A stretch of 6,900 nucleotides of DNA from an uncultured Prevotellaceae bacterium (lineage in GTDB: Bacteria; Bacteroidota; Bacteroidia; Bacteroidales; Bacteroidaceae), in NCBI GenBank assembly GCA_945787625.1, contig CALZJL010000068.1, forward strand, positions 1 to 6,900, given 5' to 3'. Each line of letters starts with the position of its first letter. Within the stretch, counting starts at the first letter, position 1. Positions 1 to 6,481 of this stretch are shown here, in pieces. A program made the position numbers and the translations under genes. Under the pieces are notes generated by a model. That model saw only the letters and a list, made by a program, of their open reading frames with translations, was not told the DNA's origin and searched no databases.

Positions 1-962
1 ACCAAGGAGCCCAGTACGTCCTCAAGCGCTACTTCCTCAGCGACAGCACCAACCAACAGCCCCACCTACGCCACCAGCCCAACATCGCCCAGTCCTACAT
101 CCAGCAGCAGCCCCTCTACGGCAGCAAAATAGCCGTCTGGATGTACCTCCAGCGCGGCACCACCATCACCACCCGCCACGACACCATCATCTCCAGCCAC
201 AACGGCTACCACCACCTCTGGAAGATGAACATCCACCACCCCCACGGTGACAGCTACCAACAGACCCACCACATCCTCCAAGACTACGCCGCCACCCTCA
301 GCCACTTCGACGCCACCCTCGAGCGCAACTGCCTCCGCACATGGTTCTTCGTCCGCGACGTCGACACCCAATACCACGGCCTCGTCCAAGCCCGCAAAGA
401 ACACTTCGCCACCCAAGGCCTCACCCAAGACACCCACTACCTCGCCTCCACAGGCATCCAAGGCCTCCCCTCCGACACCAACGCCATCATACAAATGGGC
501 ACCTACGCCATCACAGGCCCCTCCTACCGCCAGACCCAGCAACACTACCTCTACGCCCCCACCCACCTCAACCCCACCTACCAATACGGCGTCACCTTCG
601 AACGCGGCGTCAGCATCGAATACGGCGACCGCGCCCACGCCCTCATCTCAGGCACCGCCAGCATCGACAACAAAGGCCAAGTCCTCCACACCGGCGACAT
701 ACGCAAGCAGACCCAGCGCATGTGGGAAAACGTCGAAGCCCTCCTCGCCGAAGCCCACATGACCTTCGACGACGTCATGCACAACATCGTCTACCTCCGC
801 GACACCGCCGACTACCCCCTCGTCCACCAGATGTTCCAAGCGCGCTACCCCCACATACCAACCATCATCGCCCTCGCCCCCGTCTGCCGCCCCACATGGC
901 TCATCGAGATGGAATGCATCGCCGTCAGACAAAGGACAAACAAAGACTTAGTAGATTTCTAA
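1..962 (+). CDS. Chorismatase-like protein (FkbO/Hyg5/XanB2 family, YjgF-like C-terminal domain), 5' partial
   Basis: The reading frame is open from base 3 to a TAA at 960-962, giving 319 visible residues; no start is visible, so the ATG at 141 is internal. Family members are roughly 340-380 residues, so perhaps 20-60 residues are missing. Chorismatases split chorismate into pyruvate plus a dihydroxycyclohexadiene acid or a hydroxybenzoate in the cytoplasm. Seen: a mid-protein block with CLRTWFFVRDVD, then QARKEHF and YLASTGIQG, typical of the family; then a YjgF/RidA-like domain with ALISGTASID, NVEALLAEA and a final IEMECIAV strand. The arginine of true RidA deaminases is absent at the aligned site (Thr instead), which argues against a plain RidA. 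A Cys (885-887) lies seven residues before a Glu (906-908). From memory, this matches the catalytic Cys/Glu spacing of the 3-hydroxybenzoate-forming enzyme Hyg5. The product is therefore possibly 3-hydroxybenzoate, but this is inference. Codon use is very C-rich and changes in the last ten codons. Family confidence is good; exact reaction is uncertain. Confidence 0.75.
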   Translation, partial: QGAQYVLKRYFLSDSTNQQPHLRHQPNIAQSYIQQQPLYGSKIAVWMYLQRGTTITTRHDTIISSHNGYHHLWKMNIHHPHGDSYQQTHHILQDYAATLSHFDATLERNCLRTWFFVRDVDTQYHGLVQARKEHFATQGLTQDTHYLASTGIQGLPSDTNAIIQMGTYAITGPSYRQTQQHYLYAPTHLNPTYQYGVTFERGVSIEYGDRAHALISGTASIDNKGQVLHTGDIRKQTQRMWENVEALLAEAHMTFDDVMHNIVYLRDTADYPLVHQMFQARYPHIPTIIALAPVCRPTWLIEMECIAVRQRTNKDLVDF

Positions 963-998
963 AACAAAAGACAGTGTCAACAAAAGCAGTATACAAAG

Positions 999-1089
999 AT
1001 ACTTGGCAAAGTATGTAGAGATAAATGACAAAGTATGTAGAGATAAATAGCAAAGTATGTCAACATACTTAAAAACTCCACTCTACATA
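999..1089. repeat. 22-bp direct repeats with flanking palindromes
   Basis: Two adjacent 22-bp units (1007-1028 and 1029-1050) share CAAAGTATGTAGAGATAAAT and differ only in the last two bases. A third, partial unit (1051-1060, CAAAGTATGT) runs straight into its own inverted copy, forming the perfect palindrome AAGTATGT-CA-ACATACTT (1053-1070). On the left, ATACTT (999-1004) is an inverted copy facing AAGTAT (1009-1014). On the right, CTCTACATA (1081-1089) is the exact complement of TATGTAGAG in units 1 (1012-1020) and 2 (1034-1042). The transcript could thus form a 9-bp outer stem enclosing the 8-bp inner hairpin, with two alternative 5' partners. Roles could include a protein-binding array, 3'-end RNA structure or a short repeat expansion; none is proven. 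Confidence 0.8.
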
Positions 1090-1217
1090 AACATTCCGCT
1101 TTTCATGTGCGACTGGCTCAGAGATATTCTGTCGCTCGTGTGAGCGAAAGCGCTGACGTCTCTTTGGCTGTACACATCTAACAAGAGGGCTGGGCAGAAA
1201 ATATTGTAGGAGATGTT

Positions 1218-1250
1218 AGAAAAATGTAAACCCCATAACGAATTATGGGG
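1218..1250 (-). terminator. Intrinsic terminator of the receptor/lipoprotein/phosphatase operon
   Basis: Read on the minus strand, CCCCATAA-TTCG-TTATGGGG forms a perfect 8-bp stem with a UUCG tetraloop (1231-1250). It is followed by the T-rich tail TTTACATTTTTCT (1230-1218). It lies 60 bp after the phosphatase stop codon and points away from that gene. On the plus strand the same hairpin is followed by TCTGGAGG, without a T tract, so it should act mainly on the minus-strand operon. Confidence 0.75.
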
Positions 1251-1310
1251 TCTGGAGGTGGCACGACGCGATAGTGGCTTATCTTACTTTTTTCACAACA
1301 GGAGACTCCT

Positions 1311-2231
1311 CTACTGTCGTGTTTGTACGACACTGTGTATTACCTCGCCTTTGTCGTTCAGCATATCGAGCTGGAGCTTGTCATGTGTGCAGCTTAGTAT
1401 CGAAAATCCTGATTGTCCACTGACAAATTTGCTACCCTCTACCATATTTACTGATTCTCGCGACAGGGAGCCGGAAGTATTGACAATGTAGTCTATTTTG
1501 TCGCCAGGAAAACGTATGTGCTGGAAGTTATGGATATGTCCACAGATATACATACTTACTTTGTATCGTCGTAGAATAGGATCTACCCGTCTCTGCATGT
1601 CATATCGCTCTGATTCTGATTTTGGAGTGTCGGCATAGATTGGGTGGTGACCTACTACTATCACCCAATCTTCCTGTGCTTCAAGAAGTTCTTTTTCCAA
1701 CCATGCGAGTTGGGCATTGATGTCCTGCGTTGTCACTGACGGATAGTCGGCTGCATCGCTGTGGTATTTGTCGATGAGAGGTGTGGTGTCTATAAAGACA
1801 ACTCTTAGTGTGGTACTGTCGCCCTCGAAAACTTTGCTGTAGTAGCGTGACGGCATCTGCCAGCGCCGGCTACGGTTAGAGTATTCTATGACTGCTTGTG
1901 TGTTGCCTCGATACTCATGGTTGCCCAAAATAGGATACCAGGGTATCTGCAATTCAGGGTGATTGTATATCAACTCATAGTTTGTCATCCACAGAGGGTC
2001 ATCAATGCTCTCTATACCCATATAGTGATGTGTATCTCCGAGGGCCAGTATGGCTTCGATGTCATTGGTCTCTGCCACTTTGCCCATCAATGCTGCTATG
2101 GGCTTTTGTTGGTATGCTCCATTGCGGCCAATATCGCTGGCCACTATTAGGTTGATCTGCGCATCTATAGAGATGGGAGCGAAACACAGTAGTATGAGTG
2201 CTGCGATGTAAGATTTGATATCTGCCTTCAT
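1311..2231 (-). CDS. Secreted purple-acid-phosphatase-like metallophosphoesterase
   Basis: This 306-residue calcineurin-like phosphoesterase resembles the short (ACP5/TRAP-type) purple acid phosphatases, which hydrolyse phosphomonoesters with a dinuclear metal centre. A signal peptide is evident (about 1-24, hydrophobic core AALILLCFAPI, likely cleavage SIDA|Q), so it acts in the periplasm or beyond. The five metal motifs appear in order: SDIG (Asp33), LGDTHHYMG (Asp66), GNHEY (Asn104-His105), VGHHPIY (His195) and GHIHNFQH (His232, His234). In classical enzymes motif II is GDxxY, with the Tyr three residues after the Asp; here that place is His69 and the Tyr is one further on (Tyr70). The purple charge-transfer tyrosine may therefore be absent or shifted. 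The ATG is 9 bp after the lipoprotein stop, which supports translation from one mRNA, and a terminator follows the gene. The natural substrate cannot be told. A phosphodiesterase activity remains possible. Confidence 0.85.
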   Translation of the reverse strand: MKADIKSYIAALILLCFAPISIDAQINLIVASDIGRNGAYQQKPIAALMGKVAETNDIEAILALGDTHHYMGIESIDDPLWMTNYELIYNHPELQIPWYPILGNHEYRGNTQAVIEYSNRSRRWQMPSRYYSKVFEGDSTTLRVVFIDTTPLIDKYHSDAADYPSVTTQDINAQLAWLEKELLEAQEDWVIVVGHHPIYADTPKSESERYDMQRRVDPILRRYKVSMYICGHIHNFQHIRFPGDKIDYIVNTSGSLSRESVNMVEGSKFVSGQSGFSILSCTHDKLQLDMLNDKGEVIHSVVQTRQ

Positions 2232-2240
2232 TTGTGTATT

Positions 2241-3611
2241 TTATTTTGTTCCAAGTGCCCCGTAGTAGGTCTTGGGAGTAGGTGAGATGTATTTTTTTGT
2301 GCCTATTGTCAGCCCTGCTGAAAAGTATGGAGCGACCTCTCCGTTGGCACCTGTCAATGCCGGCGAACCGGGCTTCAAGTGAAAATCCCATGTCTGGTCG
2401 TATATGTACGATGTCAGTGAAACTGTATTGATTGCGTATGACTCAAAGTCTGGATTGAGCAACCTGTCCGGAGTAGATATATGGCTGTGGGTGTCGATGT
2501 TTGGGTTGTAATTTTTATTGTCTTGATTGTATCCTTCCGCTGAGGTGCTTACTGTAGATTCTCCTACGATTGGCGTGGCTTGGCTACCTGCTGCGTAGTA
2601 GTTGTAGTCTATCACAGACTTGTCGTCATATCCTCCATCTGTCTTGTTGGGGTCTTTGTACTTTGGGGTCATAGCCCTAAACTTACAGTTGACCATGAGA
2701 TTGTTTACTACTGTGACGAGGGCATTCTTTTCTACATATATGCTTCCTCCTTTTTCTCCGTCACGACGCCAACCTGCATTGATTATGGTATTGTTGTATG
2801 CATTGACAAGCAGCTGGCCGCGAGTCTCACTTTGACCTGATGAGGAGAGTTTGAGTCCGTTAGTGTTAGGGGAGTACATTATATTTTCGGCTACGTCAGC
2901 TTTTACTCCTGCTTTCATATTGACTGCCTCCGCACCTGTATATCCGTTGGCTGCAAAAGTATTGTTGGCGATTATGCTGTTGCCCCCCATCAGATATATT
3001 CCATCTGAAGCTCCGTATCTGATCACACTGTTTGTCAGGGCATACCTGCCTGCTATGTTGGTTGTAGTCACATGTGGGTACATGTCGTCGCCTGCCGTGT
3101 AGATTCCGGCTGTAGCGGCTGGCGAACCTTCGATGACTTGTGCGCCAGTGTATTCTATTATGACATGGTCGAGCGCCATTTCCTGGCAAGACTGGTATGC
3201 TACGATTCCTCCCCATAGTCCTTTGAATGTGTTGCTCTCCGTCCTCAACGCAGGAGCTACCGTAAATGTGATAGGATTTTCCTCACTGCCGAGGGCATAC
3301 AGGCTGCCTTTGACTGAAATCTCGACAGGGAGATGGTTGACACCCACTCCTGCTTCGCTCACTATGACTGTGACTCCCGGTTCTATGGTGAGGCTCTTGC
3401 CTTCGGGTATCACCAGATGACGGTCAAGGTTGATGGTCTGCCCTTTTGTCCATACGCCTGAGACTATCATTTCTGTCTCTGTGAGCTGCTGCTCTACACT
3501 GCTTGTCTCTTGGTTGTCACCATTTTCGGAGTCGCTGCCTGTTTCGTTGTTACTGCATGATAGAGATAATAATCCTACTACCACTAATGCCAAAAGTTGT
3601 TTGGTTTTCAT
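2241..3611 (-). CDS. Right-handed beta-helix lipoprotein, probably outer membrane
   Basis: This 456-residue protein begins with a lipoprotein signal peptide: MKTKQ, a hydrophobic core, then LLSLSC with Cys19 as the likely lipidation site (the -3 residue is Ser, slightly off consensus). The stretch after the cysteine, SNNETGSDSENGDNQE, is rich in Ser, Asn and acidic residues, like the tethers of surface-exported Bacteroidetes lipoproteins. From about residue 50 the sequence shows short repeating strands and Asn/Gly turns: LTIEPGVTVIV, LDHVIIEYTG, LTNSVIRYGASDGIYLMG, IIANNTFAANG, AYNNTIINAG and VVNNLMVNC. This is the pattern of right-handed parallel beta-helix proteins, which often bind or cleave polymers. 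The C-terminal part holds PDFESY, WDFHLKPGSPALTG and a final YYGALGTK, common in secreted beta-helix proteins. I see no clear catalytic motif. It sits 63 bp after the receptor gene and 9 bp before the phosphatase, so a role in capturing or processing the receptor's ligand is inferred. Function unknown. Confidence 0.75.
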   Translation of the reverse strand: MKTKQLLALVVVGLLSLSCSNNETGSDSENGDNQETSSVEQQLTETEMIVSGVWTKGQTINLDRHLVIPEGKSLTIEPGVTVIVSEAGVGVNHLPVEISVKGSLYALGSEENPITFTVAPALRTESNTFKGLWGGIVAYQSCQEMALDHVIIEYTGAQVIEGSPAATAGIYTAGDDMYPHVTTTNIAGRYALTNSVIRYGASDGIYLMGGNSIIANNTFAANGYTGAEAVNMKAGVKADVAENIMYSPNTNGLKLSSSGQSETRGQLLVNAYNNTIINAGWRRDGEKGGSIYVEKNALVTVVNNLMVNCKFRAMTPKYKDPNKTDGGYDDKSVIDYNYYAAGSQATPIVGESTVSTSAEGYNQDNKNYNPNIDTHSHISTPDRLLNPDFESYAINTVSLTSYIYDQTWDFHLKPGSPALTGANGEVAPYFSAGLTIGTKKYISPTPKTYYGALGTK

Positions 3612-3674
3612 GTCTTTGTGTTTTATATGTTGTGTTTTTGTTTATTTTGTCTTTAAAACTGTCATACTTCTCCT

Positions 3675-6320
3675 TCACAATTTGTATCTCACACCTGCCA
3701 TTATCGTCTGCCCGTATCTCTCTTCCCTCTCTAAGATGTTGCCATGATATCGGGGGAAATCTACTACGCTATCGGTGTGGGGACCTTGCTGGATATACCT
3801 TATCATCGGAAGATTGAGCAGATTGGTTGCCTTGAGATATAACTCCACGCCACAGCGCCATGACTTTTCTGCCGAAAGTTCCATTCGGAAATACTCGTTT
3901 TCCCATATATCATTGTCATACCAATTTGAGATGTCTGCCAGTCTTTTGCTGATGTAACTTCCTGTTATCTGCGCGTTTAGTCCATGTTTGGCATTTCTGA
4001 ATATGAGGGAGAGATTGGCTACATGTGCTGCTTGTCCGTACAGAGGTCTTGACTGCTTGACATTGACAATATCGTTGCCTTGCATGGTGCGCTTGTCTGT
4101 GACGATACTCGAATGGGTGAATGTATAATTGCACTTCACTCCAAACCACCTGAAGTATTTCAGCACATCTATCTCTACTCCTGCATTATTGGCTGTGCCA
4201 AGATTCTGTGGGGTGTAATATACGTCTTGTCCTTCATTGACAAGTCCATACTCAATGGGGTTGAGCAAATGTTTGTAGAAGACCCCTACCATGACTTGCT
4301 CGGTAGATTTGGGGAAGTATTCCCAACGCAAGTCAACGTTGTCTGCTATGGTATGTTGCAGGTCGGGATTGCCCTTTTCTTTATAGTCTTCGTTGATTAT
4401 GGTATAAGGCACTATCTCGAAGAAACTTGGACGATTTATGGCACGGGCATAACTGAGATGCAGGTTCATCTTTTTGGTCAAGTGATATTTCAAATGCAGG
4501 TCTGGCAGGAAATCCCAATATGTCTGATTACCCTCGCCTTGAGTGCTGCGCGGATATTTCAGCACATAGCCTTGATTTGTGTGCTCTGCTCTAAGACCGC
4601 CTACTATGTCTATCGCCCCTATGTTGTATGTCGCCATGGCATAGACAGCACCTATTCGCTCAGTCGCATCATAGTTGAGGGGGTCACCCACATTGCCGTA
4701 TTCGCGTGGAGTGAGAGCTACTTCGTCAAAGTTGTTCCAGTCTATTCCATACTCTTGATACGATTCTGTACCTGTAGCACTGTCAAAGGTATATTCGTTG
4801 AAAAACGAGTGTCGTTTCTTGTCCCTATACATACCCCCCACCTTCAGAGCCAGATTATTTATCGGGCGGTATGTCAAATTGAGATATCCTGCCCAGTCTC
4901 GGTCTGAATTGTTTTCCCAACGCCGGAGGGCGGCTTTGTTGGTCTGAATATGCCTGCCCTGTAAGAAAATCTGTGCATTGTCCGGAGTGTTGTTGTGGGC
5001 GACAGAGAAGACTCCTTTCCAATCTAATGACAGCTTGTCAGATATGAGAGAATGCTCGCCCGTGAGTGTGCTGTTGAATATATTCTGCCGGTTATGTCTC
5101 ATCCTTATATCTGATATCTGCTCAGCCAGAGATGTACGCACTTGGTCGTCTCCCATTGCCATATATCCATTGTACCACATCAGTTTGTGATTGGCATTGA
5201 TTATGTAGTCTAATTTTGAGTGTAGGGCAAGGCGTTGCTTGTAGTCTGAATACGTACGGTATACGATATCGCCCACAGATTTGGTGTAGTTGTAATAGTC
5301 CATATTCTTGCCTCTGTGCATATTCTGATAGCTGGCTGAGACCAAGAACCCTAATTTATCCCCCAGGACTCTGTCTCCGTATGACAACGATGCTGTAATA
5401 TCTGGCCAAGGCCTTTGTGAATATATGCGAAGGTTTGCTTGATTAAAATCTGCTGAGGTGACCTTGTTGTGACCTATATTGCCCTTGACTTCATCTGGAG
5501 ATTTGGCAGCAATCTCACCATGATTAAATGACAGGAAATCTCTGCTGAAATACAATGCATTATACCCCGTAGAGATATTGGCTGTAAGCAAACGGCGTGC
5601 TGGAGCATCCTTCATGACCAGATTCACGGCTCCCCCTATGCCATCTCCTTCAAGCTCGGCTGTCAAGGACTTGTTGACCTCTATGCGTGACAGTATCTCG
5701 GAGGGGAACAGGTCAAGGGGTACAAAGCGATTCTTGTTGTCCGGACTTGGTATCTTCACTCCGTTGACCAAAGTATAATTGTACCTCTTGTCCATGCCTC
5801 TAAGTATGGCATACTGACCCTCACCGGATGAGTTGCGCTCTACGGTCACACCTGACATTCGCTGTATGATATTGCCCACCGTGACATCGGGAGCGAGTTC
5901 CATTGCCCTCGACCCCAAGACATTGATGACGTTGGCTGCATTACGTTCTATCTCTATGGCTCTTGCCTCTGTGCTTCCATTATAATTGGACACCACCACT
6001 ACTTCTGAGAGACTTTTGGCGTCCTCTGACATCAACACACTCATGTCTGAGCCTCTATATGCTACCTCGACAGGCACATATCCTACGTATGAAAAGCAAA
6101 GGACGGGCGCATCCTTTTTCGTCTTCAACACAAACGAACCATCGAGTCCACTCCTCGCTGACTCATTAGTACTGCCCTTGACATACACCGTCACTCCAAT
6201 CAAAGATTCCTTAGTAATCGAGTCAGACACTATTCCCTTAATCTCATATGGAGCAATTTGAGCTCCTGCCGTCAGTACCGCTATCAAACAGATTGACAGG
6301 GCAATTGAATATTTACACAT
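3675..6320 (-). CDS. TonB-dependent outer-membrane receptor with carboxypeptidase-regulatory-like N-terminal domain
   Basis: This 881-residue protein is the first gene of the operon. It has a signal peptide (1-20, cleavage near AGA|Q), then a CarboxypepD_reg-like domain (about 25-100: IKGIVSDSITKESLIGVTVYV, SGLDGSFVL, CFSYVGYVPVEV). A TonB-box-like SEVVVVS follows at 105-111. The plug domain (about 125-240) includes IIQRMSGVTVERN, YAILRGMDKRYNYTLVNG and EVNKSLTAELEGDGIGGAVN. The rest alternates short strands and loops of a 22-strand barrel, with LHLSYARAINRPSF near the middle of the second half and GVRYKL at the end. It would import a ligand across the outer membrane with energy from TonB-ExbBD. 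No SusD-like gene accompanies it, and its length and plug resemble SusD-independent receptors rather than the roughly 1000-residue SusC proteins. The phosphatase downstream suggests an organic-phosphate-linked ligand, which is inference. The start is supported by the signal peptide and a promoter element about 30 bp upstream. Confidence 0.9.
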   Translation of the reverse strand: MCKYSIALSICLIAVLTAGAQIAPYEIKGIVSDSITKESLIGVTVYVKGSTNESARSGLDGSFVLKTKKDAPVLCFSYVGYVPVEVAYRGSDMSVLMSEDAKSLSEVVVVSNYNGSTEARAIEIERNAANVINVLGSRAMELAPDVTVGNIIQRMSGVTVERNSSGEGQYAILRGMDKRYNYTLVNGVKIPSPDNKNRFVPLDLFPSEILSRIEVNKSLTAELEGDGIGGAVNLVMKDAPARRLLTANISTGYNALYFSRDFLSFNHGEIAAKSPDEVKGNIGHNKVTSADFNQANLRIYSQRPWPDITASLSYGDRVLGDKLGFLVSASYQNMHRGKNMDYYNYTKSVGDIVYRTYSDYKQRLALHSKLDYIINANHKLMWYNGYMAMGDDQVRTSLAEQISDIRMRHNRQNIFNSTLTGEHSLISDKLSLDWKGVFSVAHNNTPDNAQIFLQGRHIQTNKAALRRWENNSDRDWAGYLNLTYRPINNLALKVGGMYRDKKRHSFFNEYTFDSATGTESYQEYGIDWNNFDEVALTPREYGNVGDPLNYDATERIGAVYAMATYNIGAIDIVGGLRAEHTNQGYVLKYPRSTQGEGNQTYWDFLPDLHLKYHLTKKMNLHLSYARAINRPSFFEIVPYTIINEDYKEKGNPDLQHTIADNVDLRWEYFPKSTEQVMVGVFYKHLLNPIEYGLVNEGQDVYYTPQNLGTANNAGVEIDVLKYFRWFGVKCNYTFTHSSIVTDKRTMQGNDIVNVKQSRPLYGQAAHVANLSLIFRNAKHGLNAQITGSYISKRLADISNWYDNDIWENEYFRMELSAEKSWRCGVELYLKATNLLNLPMIRYIQQGPHTDSVVDFPRYHGNILEREERYGQTIMAGVRYKL

Positions 6321-6352
6321 ATATCCCAGACTTTTCCTTTATTTTCACGATG

Positions 6353-6360
6353 CAAAATTA
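6353..6360 (-). promoter_or_regulatory. -7 element of the receptor operon promoter
   Basis: On the minus strand this reads TAATTTTG, a full match to the Bacteroidetes -7 consensus TAnnTTTG. Transcription would begin near 6346-6348, leaving a leader of about 27 nt before the ATG. No TTTG is present at the -33 position (about 6380-6384), so the promoter may need an activator. The leader is A-rich (AAAATAAAGGAAAAG) with no classical Shine-Dalgarno in the right place. Confidence 0.6.
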
Positions 6361-6369
6361 CTCCATGCT

Positions 6370-6408
6370 TGTTACATAATGATGTCATAACTGTTACGTT
6401 GGTGTTAA
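6370..6408 (-). promoter_or_regulatory. 11-bp-phased GTAACA/TTAACA repeats, possible response-regulator (Pho-box-like) site
   Basis: Read on the minus strand, hexamers recur at exactly 11-bp steps: TTAACA (6408-6403), GTAACA (6397-6392), a weak GACATC (6386-6381) and GTAACA (6375-6370). The array covers roughly -23 to -62 relative to the predicted start and replaces the missing -33 element. The pattern of hexamer plus 5-bp spacer resembles PhoP boxes of Bacillus subtilis (TTAACA-type repeats) and, more loosely, enteric PHO boxes. Because the operon encodes a phosphatase, control by phosphate limitation is a reasonable inference. The regulator itself is not in the window. Confidence 0.4.
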
Positions 6409-6412
6409 AATA

Positions 6413-6444
6413 TTTGGCAAGTTGTCACTTTTTTTATAACTTTG
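6413..6444 (+). promoter_or_regulatory. mutS promoter, Bacteroidetes type
   Basis: TTTG (6413-6416) and TAACTTTG (6437-6444) match the -33 and -7 consensus TTTG / TAnnTTTG, with a 20-bp spacer as usual for the primary sigma factor of this phylum. The start of transcription should be near 6450, giving a leader of about 30 nt ending in an A-rich stretch (CTCAAAATACCAAATCT) before the ATG. It is divergent from the receptor promoter, and its upstream edge adjoins the phased repeats. Confidence 0.7.
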
Positions 6445-6481
6445 CGTGACTTTGTAAACAAACTCTCAAAATACCAAATCT

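Larger units (their letters stand above)
963..1310. other. Intergenic region between convergent genes
   Basis: I see no convincing gene in this stretch, which separates the ends of the chorismatase-like gene and the phosphatase gene. It contains a repeat/palindrome cluster (999-1089) and a minus-strand terminator (1218-1250), both listed separately. Between them is a possible small fold. TCGCTC (1132-1137) pairs with GAGCGA (1142-1147) across a GTGT loop, and AGAGA (1120-1124) could close around it with TCTCT (1159-1163). No tract of T follows this fold on either strand, so it does not look like a terminator. It could be a small structured RNA or chance. No clear terminator for the plus-strand gene is visible. 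Confidence 0.6.

Noticed and set aside
66..638. Minus-strand open frame of 190 codons opposite the chorismatase-like gene
   Set aside because: Its Gly/Val/Ala-rich, low-complexity translation is the complement of C-ending codons. The plus frame has clear family motifs, so this is a composition artefact.
141..962. ATG at 141 as the start of the chorismatase-like protein
   Set aside because: The same frame is open with matching codon use back to base 3, and the family has more N-terminal sequence, so the start lies outside the window.
341..1018. Plus-strand open frame of 225 codons, rich in Arg, Pro and His
   Set aside because: It is a frame-shifted reading of the C-rich gene, with no recognisable domain and biased low-complexity content.
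1053..1070. Palindrome AAGTATGT-CA-ACATACTT as a terminator of the chorismatase-like gene
   Set aside because: The stem is AT-rich and is followed by AAAAACTCC rather than T residues, so it does not fit an intrinsic terminator on the plus strand; on the minus strand it is followed by TGCTATTT.
999..1089. CRISPR array
   Set aside because: The 22-bp units are directly adjacent with no unique spacers, only two full copies exist, and no cas gene is present.
1213..1491. Plus-strand open frame of 92 codons overlapping the phosphatase 3' end
   Set aside because: It starts within the minus-strand terminator region, overlaps the phosphatase antisense, and shows no family features.
3612..3674. Separate promoter for the lipoprotein gene
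   Set aside because: The 63-bp gap is AT-rich, but no TAnnTTTG with an upstream TTTG is visible on the minus strand, so co-transcription with the receptor gene is simpler.
4080..4907. Plus-strand open frame of 275 codons antisense to the receptor gene
   Set aside because: It lies fully within the barrel-coding part of a well-supported receptor, has no recognisable motif and no promoter, and appears to be a shadow frame.
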